Shown piece by piece: positions 10,984-22,661 of a DNA stretch of 64,000 nucleotides. A model generated the notes under the pieces. It saw nothing but the letters and a program-made list of their open reading frames with translations. It ran no database searches and was not told the DNA's origin. Position 1 is the stretch's first letter. Every line of letters starts with the position of its first letter. The stretch comes from Glycine soja (Eukaryota; Streptophyta; Magnoliopsida; Fabales; Fabaceae), in the NCBI RefSeq assembly GCF_004193775.1, contig NC_041002.1:33639112-33703111 (forward strand), written 5' to 3'. The translations under genes and the position numbers were made by a program.

Positions 10984-12064
10984 TGATCGAGGCCATACCC
11001 GAATCAAATAAACATTAAAAATGCAGTATCTAGGAAGTGATCCTAGGTCGTCTCCCAACGAGCAATGGTCAACCAAACGTTCATAACAGATAGTAATAAA
11101 ACAGTAACGAATTGGGGGGGTTGTTTGTTTTTGTAAATTAAACAAGCAAATTTGAATTAGAAAATAACAGAATTAAAACATGTTGTTTCCCCTTGATTCA
11201 CAAGCAAGTCTCTTGTCCTAGGTTACGAGAATTTATCCGTAACCAGTTCAACCACTTAATCCAACCTTAAATTAAATTACTAAGTGAAAAATAGCATAAG
11301 GCTGACATTATGTGATTAAGCAACACATACACCAATTAATCATGAACAAAACTGATCATTAAGCATGAACATAAATTAAGCACAGAGACAATTAATCAAG
11401 CACTAAGCATGCATGGATTAATAGCAACAAATACAGAGTAATTGGTGAAGAGGAAAAACTGATCAGAATTCAATAGTAATAACAAAACCTCAAAGAGATC
11501 TGTGCTTGATCCTCAAGAGAAAACAACGCTGGAGACTTAGCCTTCCATTAATCAGTAGAAAACAAAATTGTAGATTGAAGCAGAAATGAAATTGCAGAAA
11601 ACGAATTTTATTCTATGTGAACAGTGTGCATCAACTGTAAAAACTAGAATTATAAAATCCTAGAATTATTCTCCTCCCCAAAAACTCCTTAAAACTAAAA
11701 CCCTGGTGTTGTTATATAGGTCCTCAGCCCCAAAGCTTACAAATCTGTTTTAAGTCCAAGTCCATAAATAAAATAAAATCTGGACAAGATAAGATAAGAT
11801 TGGATGAAATAAAATCTAGATGAAATAAAATCTGGATAAGATAAGATTTGATAAAATAGAATTGTCTGCTCTCTTCAAGTACTAGCCCAATTCCGGATTC
11901 AAGTCCAATTGCTTATAATTCTCCTGAAATTAAATTAAAAACACAAAATTAGTCAAGTAGGCCCAAATGATAAAACTGCATAATTAATTTGACAATTAAG
12001 GCTAATCAGTAATTAAAATGGTGACAAAAAGGGTTAAGAAATAGTAGAAAATAATGACACATCA
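10984..12064 (-). repeat. 5' LTR of the Athila-like element
   Basis: On the minus strand it runs from TGATGTGTCATT to GGCCTCGATCA, placed by the primer site on one side and return to CACTA-like sequence on the other. With no second LTR for comparison, the outer edge (12058-12064) is approximate. It carries a TATA-like TTATATAGG on the minus-strand equivalent of about 11711-11722. Confidence 0.7.
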
Positions 12065-15000
12065 CTGACAGATTATTTGGCTTCCAGGTTGGTGATTCTA
12101 TGTTTTTTCTAGTAATTTCATTTCATTTGCATAGAAAAAACATATAAACTATGTCTATCACATTTGTCAAAATTTTCCTCCCATTATCTTTGCTTCTTGT
12201 AAAGCTTTCATAGTACAATAGGTAGCATCTTTTCACTAGCATTGGTTTTGAGGCTTTATGCAATGAGTAGTGTTTTCAAAGAAATAGTTTCTAAGTGTAA
12301 ACACGAAACAATAACCAAAGGCTAAGGTGGATGGCAAAACAACTGTGAAAACTGCATGGTAATAGATTAGAATTATGAAGAATCTTCTTTCAAACCCCAG
12401 ACTGTTCAATAACAATATTGTTGTAGGTACTAGGTAGTGAATAAAAAAATGGCATCATTATGTTGTTTTTTATTCAACACTGCCATTCCTTCACTAACAA
12501 TATTGTTCAATACTAGGTAGATGTGACAAATAAATTAAAGGTTAGCGAAGGAATGGCAGTGATGATAATGCGGTGGGAAAAATAGGTTGAAAATGGAAAG
12601 AAAAAAAAAACAATATTGTTGCGTCTTTGGTGAAATGCTCAAACAATGGTGAAATACTCTTCACCTTCAACAGCAACAATGGTGAAATGCTCAAACAACT
12701 CTCCTTTGTTATTATGTTTCTCTATCTTCCTCTAATATTTGATCCCAAAATTCCTCCATCTTTGGTGATGCATATTGGGGAAAAGCCATAAGTAGGGATT
12801 ACAAACCACTTAGTCCAAGATGATTGCATATTCTTTCATCACCCATATTTCAGTCATTGCCCAGTCTTAGACTGAACAACACACACTGAGACATCCTCCT
12901 ATTACTCTTAAACTTAACACTTTATGGTTTTTCATAGTTAAATTATCTAAAGTGTTTTTCATAGTTAAATTATCAAATAGAGGAATCTCTGATAAACTCC
13001 TTTTTACCAAATCAAAGGCAATAATCACAAAAACCCTTTTGTACATAGAGAAAACCAACCAATGAAGAGCCTTATTGAAGAGTAACACAATACTAAATTC
13101 CATTCCAAATTAGAATAATATGGAACATTAATTTCTATCTTGTCTCTGCTCCAAGGATTATTTTTGAATGAGCCTTGTTTTTCTCAACTTTGAAACCCAA
13201 TACTCTCGATAAATATTCTATCTTGCCTTTGTTCCAGAGATTAATTTCAATGTGTGTTGCTACTTTAATTTAGCCGAGTAAGAGATTTAATATATAGTAT
13301 GTAAGGAGATTTGATAACCATTAATTTAACTATAACATTCAATTCAAGCAAGGATCTAAACTCAAAAATTAACAAGATACAAATGTTGTTCAAGTAAAAC
13401 AATATCTCCAATGACATTAAGAAAAATAAAATAATTTGCTAGACTACTGCATGCATTATGATGCTTGTATCTTCATATTCTTAAACTACATGAGTTACTG
13501 CTAGCCACTTCTAACAGGGTACGCGACGTATTGTATAGTTGCATCATCTATTTGCTATTTATATATGGACATATGCATGGAGCATTACCGTAAGTCAGAG
13601 ACTGAAGGCAAGACCCTCTTCCCTCTTGTCCCATACGGTATCATTGATTCTATCCCAATATTGGAGGTGGAATAATTAACTTTGTCTCTTCACACTATAA
13701 TCCTACATTTGCTAATAAACTTATCAGAGAAATTTACATATCTAGTCCATCAACTTTGAACCTCAGCTAAACCAATTTCAAGCCACAACATTGTTGGGCC
13801 ATTGTAATGAACAACAACAGCAGTTTCCACTCTCTCTATTTCAATCTTGAGCACCTCTAAAAAATTTTATAGTTATCCAATATTTAATGTAATATGGACT
13901 TACTCTTTTCTGCAATATGTTTTTCTTATACAATGGAAATTCCTGGCAGTGAATGTCCTTATTGAAGGCCTATCTCTAAACATTCTTATTGATATTGTAA
14001 GTTTGTAAAGGAAAGTCATGAGACCCATCAACTTCCATCCTTTTCTTTTTCCTGTTCTTAGACGTATATGAATTGACTAACAATTGATGTGTTGGACCAC
14101 TTTTATTTGCTCAAACTAAAATGAATTCAAATGAAATGGTTGTTTTAGTCTAAACCCATGTTGCATCTTACATCAAGCCAACTATATTCATCGCAAGCTC
14201 TGATCTTTGGTGATAACACTTCAACATTTTATCCTTCTTCTAAGTCTAATCTTTGGTAACAACATTCTTAAGCTTTTCATCCTTTTATACAGAACTAGGA
14301 TGGTTTGATTTGTAATTTCATTCATAATTGGCAGATCATTAAGAACAATGATGAACTTTTGTTGCTTAGGTTTTGATTGTGGTTTAATCCCACCTACTTG
14401 CATTGGCTTAAATTTGGAATGTCCTTTCCCTGTTGTCTGACTCTGTTATGCTTGGCATGGGATTAAATGTGTTTGATGCATCTTAAATTTCATATAACAT
14501 ATGCATAACAAAGAAGATTGAAACTCTAGAGCTTTAATTGTCCAATCTGGTTCGGTTAAATGAAGACACCTTTATTTAGTATTTTGATTTTTCTCTCATG
14601 GTGAAGGAGCATTGAGTAGTAGAACAAATCACAAGAGTGTCATTCATCCTTATTATGCATTGTGAAGAGTGTGTTGTGAAGTGTGTTAAAGAAAGTATTG
14701 CTAGCACTCTCCATATAATGTTAAACCAAAAAACATATAATGTTAATCAATTGTATTAATCTTCTATGTATGTTGATGGTTTTGTGATGAATTCTTGTTC
14801 CTTGTTTAATTTTCTCAAATAGCTCCCAAGGTTGAGCCGGTTGAGTCTGTTGATGAAGTTAGTTTTTAATTGAACGCTACTGGAAAAATAAATGGACAAG
14901 TTTGTACTAACTAGAAATCTATTTATGTTGCTGCTTGCTTTCCATGCTTCTAATGTCTCTAGAATTTGGCAAGTTGTTGTAGGGCATCCTAAACTTTGCT

Positions 15001-15817
15001 AGACGAAGTTAAAAATCTGCAGTATTGACTATTTTTTACTATGCATAGTAATTAACCCACTTGAAGCAAACATGCTTGAAGCAATTGAGTGCAGATTTTT
15101 AAAGTAGAAATTGTGCAATTAAATTTTTTATGACCAGTAGGCTTCTTAATACAACTTTAGTTTGATGATTTTTTGTACTTATTTTTTAGAGGAGCTAAAC
15201 CAAACCACTTGGCTTTCTTTGCTGCTCTTGGTGTTACATTGTTGGACACTATACTGATCATCATCATAGGTACGAAAGTTTTTCATAAAATTTTGATGCT
15301 TATTTTTGTTACGAATGTTTTTGTATGTTGTTGTCTGTCATGAATGTACTTTACTTTATATACAACTTGTGTTCATCATGAGTGAACCTTAGATTTATGT
15401 TTGAGATTGAATACAATGATTCTTGCGGACAATTTGCATTAGTCGTTGTATTGAATGATGAATTGTCCGTTTGGACAGTTTGGGAAGAGTCATATTTTTA
15501 TGGTAAATTCATGCGTTATGGTTAAGATTATTTTGTTGAATTTCATAAAATTTTGAAACAATGCATTTCTAGTTGTTCTCTGAGTGCATACTTGATTTTC
15601 GGGGAATTAATGTCACCGCCTTCATGTCATGTACTTAGAGATCAATGTGAAATGCTGCCGAAATTTCATCAAATTTAACAAAATAAGCTTAACCTTGATG
15701 TATGAATCTACCATAAAAAAAATGTGTTCCTAAATGGGATAGGGCCACACCTTCAATGAAAAAGTGAGATTTTTATGCTTCGAATAACTTTCGGAGTATC
15801 ACAAAGTTATTATTTAG
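12065..15817 (+). other. CACTA-1 internal non-coding region
   Basis: About 3.75 kb between the retroelement and the transposase start. No long ORF is present. Two short open stretches with splice-like borders, at 14823-14857 and 15190-15269, may be leader exons or captured host exons. The rest looks like intron or leader sequence. Confidence 0.5.
15190..15269 (+). other. Possible captured exon in CACTA-1
   Basis: An 80-bp stretch bordered by a pyrimidine-rich acceptor (atttttttag) and a donor (ag/gtacga). One frame is open throughout and gives a hydrophobic peptide starting GAKPNHLAFFAALGVTLLDT. The composition differs from the AT-rich surroundings. I do not recognise the protein. It could also be a chance open stretch. 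Confidence 0.3.
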
Positions 15818-18800
15818 ATGGATCAAAGTTGGATGAATGAAAGTCGCATGATCCCTGCGTATGAGGAAGGCATGGAACAGTTCCTGCAATTTGCTTCGAA
15901 AAGAAGTTGACCGGTTGAAAATGGGAATTTTTTTTGTCCGTGCATAAATTGTTTGAACGGGAGACGGAAAAAACTCAACGACATATGGGAGCATCTGTAG
16001 TGTGATGGGATTAAGAAGAATTATACAACGTGGATATGGCATGGTGAATTGACAGACATGTAGAGTGGGTCCCAATCTGAACTGTTTGATGAAGAAATGG
16101 GAGATTGCTTGGAGGATATGATTTGTGACCTTGGACAAAAGTCTTTTTCAATAAGCACATGCCTCTATGTATGATACATTGCAAACTAATTCAAAGAAGC
16201 CTTTGTATCCGGGGTGCAAGAATTCCTTGATGTTGTTGTCGGTGGTGTTAAGTCTGGTTAATGTGAAGGCCAGATATGAGTGGAGTGACAAAAGCTTTAG
16301 TTCATTGCTTTAAGTAGTGCACGATATGCTTCTAGAGGAAAACACATTGCCTAAAAGTTATTATCAGGCCAAGAAGATATTATGTCTGATGGGTATGCAG
16401 TATCAGAAGATTCATGCTTGCCCAAATGATTGCATACTGTACAGACATGAATTTCAAGAAATGCCTAAATGCCCTAGGTATGAGGTATCACACTACAAAG
16501 TGAAGGATGATGACGAGTGTAGTAGTGACGAAAACTCAAAGAAGGGCCCCCCAGCGAATGTGTTATGGTATCTTCCTATCATTCCAAGGTTTAAGCATTT
16601 GTTTGCTAATGGAGACGACGCAAAAGACCTTACATGGCATGCAAATGGGAGAAATTGTGATGGAATGCTCCGTAATCTAGCTAATTCCTCTGAGTGGGAG
16701 AAGATTGATCATTTGTATCTGGATTTCAGCAAAGAGGCAAGAAATCTTAGGCTTGGACTAGTCACTGATGGAATGAATCCATATGGTAGTTTAAGCACTC
16801 AACACAGTCTATGGCCAATTTTGCTAGTAATTTACAATTTTCCTCCTTAGTTGTGCATAAATCTAAAATACATGATGTTGTCTATGATGATATCGAGCCC
16901 AAGACAGCCAGGAAATGGCATCAATGTTTATCTCAGTCCGTTGATTAAAGACTTGACAAAGTTGTGGGACGAAGGGGGTTTTAGTGTTTGATGGGTTTCA
17001 AAATGAGACTTTTCATTTGCGTGCAATGTTTTTTTGTACAATTAATGACTTTCTAGCATATGGGAATTTAAGCGGTTACAGTGTTAAGGATCATCATGCA
17101 TGCCCCATCTGTGAAGAAGACACAAGCTACATACAACTAAAGCATGGTAGAAAAATAGTCTACACTAGGCATCGACATTTTCTAAAACCTCATCTCCCTT
17201 ACAGGCAATTGAAAAAAGCATTTAATGGAAGTCAAGAGCATGAAACTGCATCGATACCGTTAACTGGTGACCAGGTTTTCCAGTGGGTTCAACACTTGAA
17301 TACTATATTTGGAACGACCCAAAAGAAGGAAAAAAGTAAGACTTGCATATGGAAGAAGAGGTCAATTTTGTTTGATCTTCCATACTGGTCTGATCTAGAT
17401 GTTAGACATTGTATTTATGTTATGCATATTGAGAAAAATGTATGTGATAGTGTCATTTGGATGCTCCTTAACATTCAAGGCAAGACAAAAGATGGTTTGA
17501 ATACTTGTCAAGATCTAGCTGAGATGGGTATACGATCACAGTTGCATCCAAGGTCTGATGGTAAAAAAATATATGTGCCTCCAGCTTGTCATACTTTGTC
17601 CCACAAGGATACTCTTCAAATATTAAGAGCTTTGTGCAGTTGAAAGATCTTAAGTTGGTAGGCTTAAAGTCTCATGATTGTCACATGTTGATGCAACAAT
17701 TGTTAGCCGTGGCCATACGAGACATTTTGCCTAACAAAGTCAGGCTTGCCATAACTCGTCTATGCTTATTTTTCAATGCTATATGTAGCAAAGTCCTTGA
17801 TCCTGTCAAGTTAGATGAGCTGGAAAACGAGGCTACTATTATATTGTATTAGTTGGAGATGTATTTTCCTCCTGCTTTCTTGGACATCATGGTTCACTTA
17901 ATTGTTCATCTGGTCAGAGAAATCAAATGTTGTGGTCCAATTTATTTGCGGTGGATGTACCCAGATGAGCGATACATGAAGATCTTAAAAGGGTATACCA
18001 AGAATTTACACCGTCCGGAAGCATCTATTGTGAAAAGGTACATTGCAGAAGAAGCCATTGAATTTTGTTCAGAGTACATTGAAAAAGCTAAACCTATTGG
18101 CCTTCCCGAGTCTTGGCATGACGAAAGAGTGGGAGATAAGGGTTCAAGAGGACTGCATGTTATCACTCCAAGTGTAAAAAATTTGCAACAAGCTCATTTG
18201 TATGTGTTGAATAACAATAATGAAGTTTTGCCATACATACTTCGCTGATGATAATGCTTTTGAAACATAATCCAAAAATGTTGAAGAACAAGGTTTTGAA
18301 ATAGCATAACAAGACTTTCCTAGATTGGTTTAAAGATACAATCTTTGCTGATGATAATGCTTCTAAAACATTAAGAAAGCTAGCAGGTGGGCCTAAAAGA
18401 AATTTTATAACTTGGCAAGGATACGATATAAACAAGTATTCCTTTTAGACAAAAGCACAAGATGAGAAAAGTTCAATACAAAATAGTAGGGTTACCCTAA
18501 GGGCTGAATCTCAACACTTCTCTAGTGTACATGATGGCAATCCCTGTTTAGCTTCCATCCCTTACTTTGGTTTCATTAAAGAAATTTGGGAGCTTAACTA
18601 TGTCAAATTTACTGTGTGTTTTCAAATGTAAATAGGTTGACAACAATACAGTGTGCAGACCGATGATGTAGGATTTACGTTGGTAGATCTAAAGAAACTC
18701 GCTTACCAGAATGACCCTTTCATCATGGCAGAACAAGCTAAACAGATATTTTATGTTCAAGACCCTTGTGATTAAAGGTGGTCAATGGTTCTACACGAGA

Positions 18801-18964
18801 AAACAATTGGTGTTAATGTTGAACATGATGATTCATACATTGATGCTTATGTTAGTCCTTTGTCCACACAAATGTCGCCTAACATCATCGGAGAAGAAGA
18901 AGCTGACAACGTTCATGCTAATCGTAATGATCATGCTGAAGGAGAATTAATTAACATCTCCTAA
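15818..18964 (+). pseudogene. TNP2-type CACTA transposase, copy 1
   Basis: TNP2 (TNPD-like) is the catalytic transposase that cuts CACTA ends. The start MDQSWMNESRM opens the transposase-associated domain, with CPCINCLNG as its cysteine cluster and the usual HGE motif (IWHGELTDM). The Transposase_21-type core follows (LLEENTLPKSYYQAKKIL, HACPNDCILYRHEF, HHACPICEEDTSYIQLKHGR), then the DUF4218-like part (GPIYLRWMYPDERYMKILKG) and the DUF4216-like tail (NFITWQGYDINKYSF, GFTLVDLKKLAYQNDP). In-frame stops lie at 15908, 15998 and 16061, with more later (16318 region, 16849), plus several frameshifts. The end at 18964 matches the end of the other copy. No functional protein is expected. Confidence 0.9.
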
Positions 18965-19067
18965 TGTAATTTTCTTATTATGTACTTCATTTCAGTTCAT
19001 TCATTTACATAAGTTATTCAGTTTTGTGATAATTATAATTAACTAATGTCTTTTTCTTTATAGGAAA

Positions 19068-21972
19068 ATGGCTACACCACCCAGCTCTCCTCCTCCTCCT
19101 CCTCCTCCTACTGGTGCAACATCATAGTTGTCATCTACCTTGAAGCGAACAAGAAAAGCCACTCGCCTAAGATCATTGGCGACTAGACTAGTTGGGGCAG
19201 AGGGACCTCTAAGTCCATGTGGATCCTGCAAGCGGGAAAGCCGATCGTCCCCATAGAAAGAAGTTAAGAACATATTTAGGGATCGTCGCTCGTGATAAGG
19301 TGGATGTGACATACGAGAATTGGAAACAAGTCCCTTCTGCTCAAAAGGATTTGATATGGGAGAATATTCAGGTATCTTAGTTAAATCTTGCATTTTGTTG
19401 ATTAACAATAAAATTGTAATTTAGTAACAATAAAATGTAATTTTCCGTTTGTCAAGCTGAATTTGATATCCCTGAAGCATCTTATCTAAGGAAAAAAAAA
19501 AGAAAATACTTCAGATTGTGGGGGAGCGGTGGAGACAATTTAAGTCTGATTTGACATCGAAATGGACACTTGGAGCCGACAAGGAAAGTGTCGATGACAC
19601 TATATGCGAAAAGTACGACATTAGCAAGGAGAAGTGGGCCCAATTTTGTCAGACCCACAGAGACCCTTCGTGGGAGGTAAGTTTGTGATTTTCATTGTTT
19701 TAAAATTTAATTCACTTACTATTATACATTGTAATGATAACTTTCAATAATGTTTAATTTTTACAGGATGTGCGAAAAAAGGCACAGGCCATCCAGAAAC
19801 AAAACATTACCCTTCACGTGTTGTCTCGTGGAGATTATGAATATCTAGAAAATAAGTTGATGGAGGAGAAGAAAAAGAAAAAAGTGGAGGAAGTTGCTCA
19901 ATCCGAAAGCACTGACACCGTGATTGATCCTCCATCTCCCATCAGACGGCACGTGAAGTGGAAGATGGCCCGCACCAAGAAAATTGGCCAAATGACATTT
20001 GAGGCAGCAAAGGAAATTGCTGACAAGATTGTAAGTCACTTTCAATTCTTAATTGCAATTATTTATGTTTATTGTGTGATTGAGTAAACCAATAAATGTG
20101 TTACTTATAGAATTCGTTGGAGGAGCAAACCTCAAAGGATTCCTTTGTTGCCCATGGATGTCAGGATGTATTGACTGCTGCCATTTGGTCATGGCTCCTG
20201 AAGACTTGGAGTAGCTGACGTAAAAAATCAGGGACCAGCTGGAGGAGTCGATCACAGAAAAAGCGACTCCACAACAAATGTTATCCTTCAGCCAGATGTA
20301 GTCCCAGTTTTAATCGCATATGCAATCACAAGGACTCGCACTGCCTCCTGAGCCTGAGGTTGGTCCTTCAGTTGCTTGTGTCAGCACAAAGGAGAGTTGT
20401 GTTGATCCCTCAGGGAACAATCCAGACACGGGTGACTCAGACAAATGCGGGTTGTACATCAAAGAAAATCCTCCTCACCTAGTTGCCCTAGGAAGACTTT
20501 ATGAGGGTTCCACAACCGTTCACAACATTCCTTTGCTCCATGATTAAGTCAAGGTTGGTGTTGAGGAGGTTAGAGATGCAGATGCTTCCATTCTTGTACC
20601 CACTAAAGAGGTTAAGTTAGTGGGGCAGACACTTAACACCTTCCTTGCTTGGCCGACACATCTTGTCAAGTGTTTATCAGAACAGGTATTTCAGTGTCAT
20701 TAAATGCTTTTTTTTTTCAATTAAAGTGTTCACTGTAATTAAATTATGTTATTTAACTATGTTGGATAAACAGGGAGCTATCGGACTGGCGAAACCTACA
20801 GATAGGCCGGATCATGATGTCGATGATCCCCTATATCTTATTTTGACCATCCCACAGCTTTTTCTGAAGCCGTTGTTGGTTATGTAGGATGTTACCATGT
20901 TTGGGGTGTTTAATGACAACTTTCACTTGTACATAAAGCATGAAGATCTATTTGAAATAGCACATGGTTGTCAATGCCTTAGCATCTCAGTTATACAATT
21001 GTGGATTCTATAAGTCAGTTTACATTATTGTTTATTACCTAACTTATTGCTTCAAATACATACATAATTTATTTTATGTTAACAACAATAGGCATATGAC
21101 TGAGACAAGTATGCGATTGGGGAATGTCGATGTGTATGGATTCCTTGAGCCACAGTCCATATAGAGATCTAGACAATCGCAATTTGAATCAGAGAGTTAT
21201 ATTAAGAATTGGATGCACAAATCAAAGAGGGATGTGTACCTAGAAGTCTACTTGAATGGGTAAGTTAAACTAAACAGATGAATTTAAATAATGTATAATA
21301 GTATAATAACCTATATTGGTCTCCACTGCAGTGCACATTGGCAAATGGTCGTCATTTTGCCTAAGGAAAATGTTGTCATCTGGTTTTGTTCATTGCATAA
21401 TAGGCCAGACAACTACCTCAAAGGAATAATTAACAGGTTAGTGTTGTTTTTCAATACATTTGCATTAGCATTAGTCGAGAACATCAATATTTTAATTGTA
21501 CAATAAGCATCCATGTTTGTATTCAACCGTGCTTTAAAAGGACTTGACGATATTCCACAAAGTAAATCCAAGGCTGCTGCTAGGTGGATTGTTGTTAAAG
21601 TAAGTCATTTAAACAATGCTTCTAGTTATATTTTAGTACTGTGTAGACTAGTTTGTACTTAATGTTGAATATCTAAATTTCATAATGTATTTAGTGTAAT
21701 AAACAAAAAGGAAGCACTGAGTGTGGGTATTACATCATGCACTAGATGTCATCATGTCAACTATAATCTTAGGAAGTTTCAAGAATATTAGGAAACGGTA
21801 ATTGTTTAATTCAAACAAATTTCATTTGTTATGATTAGTATTATATTATTAACTTATGTTTTATTATATCATGCAGTATTTCAATGATGTTAGACCATTA
21901 GAACCAGAGAGATTGAAGGCGCTTCGCATCCAATGGGCAAAGTATTATTTGAAAGTTAAAAATGAAACCTAG
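19068..21972 (+). pseudogene. TNPA-like gene with Ulp1-type protease domain, copy 1
   Basis: The second CACTA gene. Exon 1 starts MATPPSSPPPPPPP (19068) and contains KKLRTYLGIVARDKVDV; exon 2 holds VGERWRQFKSDLTSKW and KYDISKEKWAQFCQ; the exon at 19768-20030 reads KKAQAIQKQNITLHVLSRG. These match the Ptta/En/Spm (Transposase_24) DNA-binding family. The 3' exons (20320-21972) end in a C48/Ulp1-like cysteine protease region: HWQMVVILPKENVV, FCSLHNRPDN, then CNKQKGSTECGYYIMH with the presumed catalytic Cys, and a tail DVRPLEPERLKALRIQW. Introns are visible as AT-rich gt..ag stretches. In-frame stops (for example near 19126 and 20218) show it is a pseudogene. Confidence 0.85.
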
Positions 21973-22204
21973 GATGTTTAGGCAATTTTGTAATTGTAGT
22001 TTAGTTACTTTACATTTTTTACAATTCATGTCTCCTTAACATTAAGTTTTCTTTTAATTCATAGTAAATAATAAATTTATGATGGAATTTCTGAAGAAAA
22101 AGAAACTGTTTCAAAACAGAATGAAAATTATATATTGTGGTTCTGCTTTTAAAATTTGCAGGTTAATTTTGGGGTTATTAAAAAAATAGATAGCATATTA
22201 AAAA

Positions 22205-22658
22205 AATCCTAAAAAATAACATTAGTTTTAATAAAAAAAAAATCGATGTTGTATGTTATATTAACATCGGTTCTTTAAAAAATCGATGTCAAGCTTCATA
22301 AACAACATCAGTTTTAATAAAAATCGATGTTGTTTTATTGCTAGTAAGATCGGTTTTTAACCGATATTAATATAGACATACAACATCGATTTTTACAAAA
22401 AAATGATGTTGTCTGCATATATTAACATCAATTTTGATAAAAATCGATGTTGATATGAAGATATATTACTTTTTTTATAACTCTTATTATATAATATTGG
22501 TTATTTCAATAACCGATGTTGTAATTTTATATTAACATCGGTTTTGAAAAATCGATGTTAACGATATTATTTTAAACGTCAGTGCTTTTAACCTCGATTA
22601 ATAACCGATATGGAAAGTCCTAAATAACCGATGTTGAAATCCTATTTTTTTAGCAGTG
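22205..22658. repeat. CACTA-1 right subterminal repeats
   Basis: About eight palindromic units of the AACATCGGTT/AACCGATGTT family, more diverged than on the left (several read CATCAATTTTGAT..AAAATCGATG). They end in the terminal inverted repeat, whose last base is 22658. Confidence 0.85.
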
Positions 22659-22661
22659 TTT

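Larger units (their letters stand above)
3600..12064 (-). mobile_element. Athila-like Ty3/gypsy retrotransposon inside CACTA-1
   Basis: On the minus strand the order is 5' LTR (12064-10984), primer site (TTTGGCGCCGTTGCCGGGGA, 10983-10964), gag, protease, reverse transcriptase, RNase H, integrase, then a long 3' untranslated region. This domain order is that of Ty3/gypsy, and the primer-site flank and gag are of the Athila type common in soybean. The coding part is broken by several stops and a frameshift. No 3' LTR copy can be found to the left, so the element is truncated there and its left edge is uncertain (about 3.5-3.7 kb). Confidence 0.82.
2684..22658 (+). mobile_element. CACTA DNA transposon, copy 1
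   Basis: The left end reads CACTACTAGAA at 2684 and the right end, on the opposite strand, reads CACTGCTAAAA from 22658. Both are flanked by TTT (2681-2683 and 22659-22661), the 3-bp target duplication expected of CACTA elements. Both ends carry arrays of AACATCGGTT/AACCGATGTT palindromes. Inside are a TNP2-type transposase (15818-18964) and a TNPA-like gene with an Ulp1-type protease domain (19068-21972), both on the plus strand and both broken. The 20-kb length includes an Athila-like retroelement of about 8.5 kb, so the element proper is about 11.5 kb. Its proteins are dead, but the ends look usable in trans. Confidence 0.88.
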
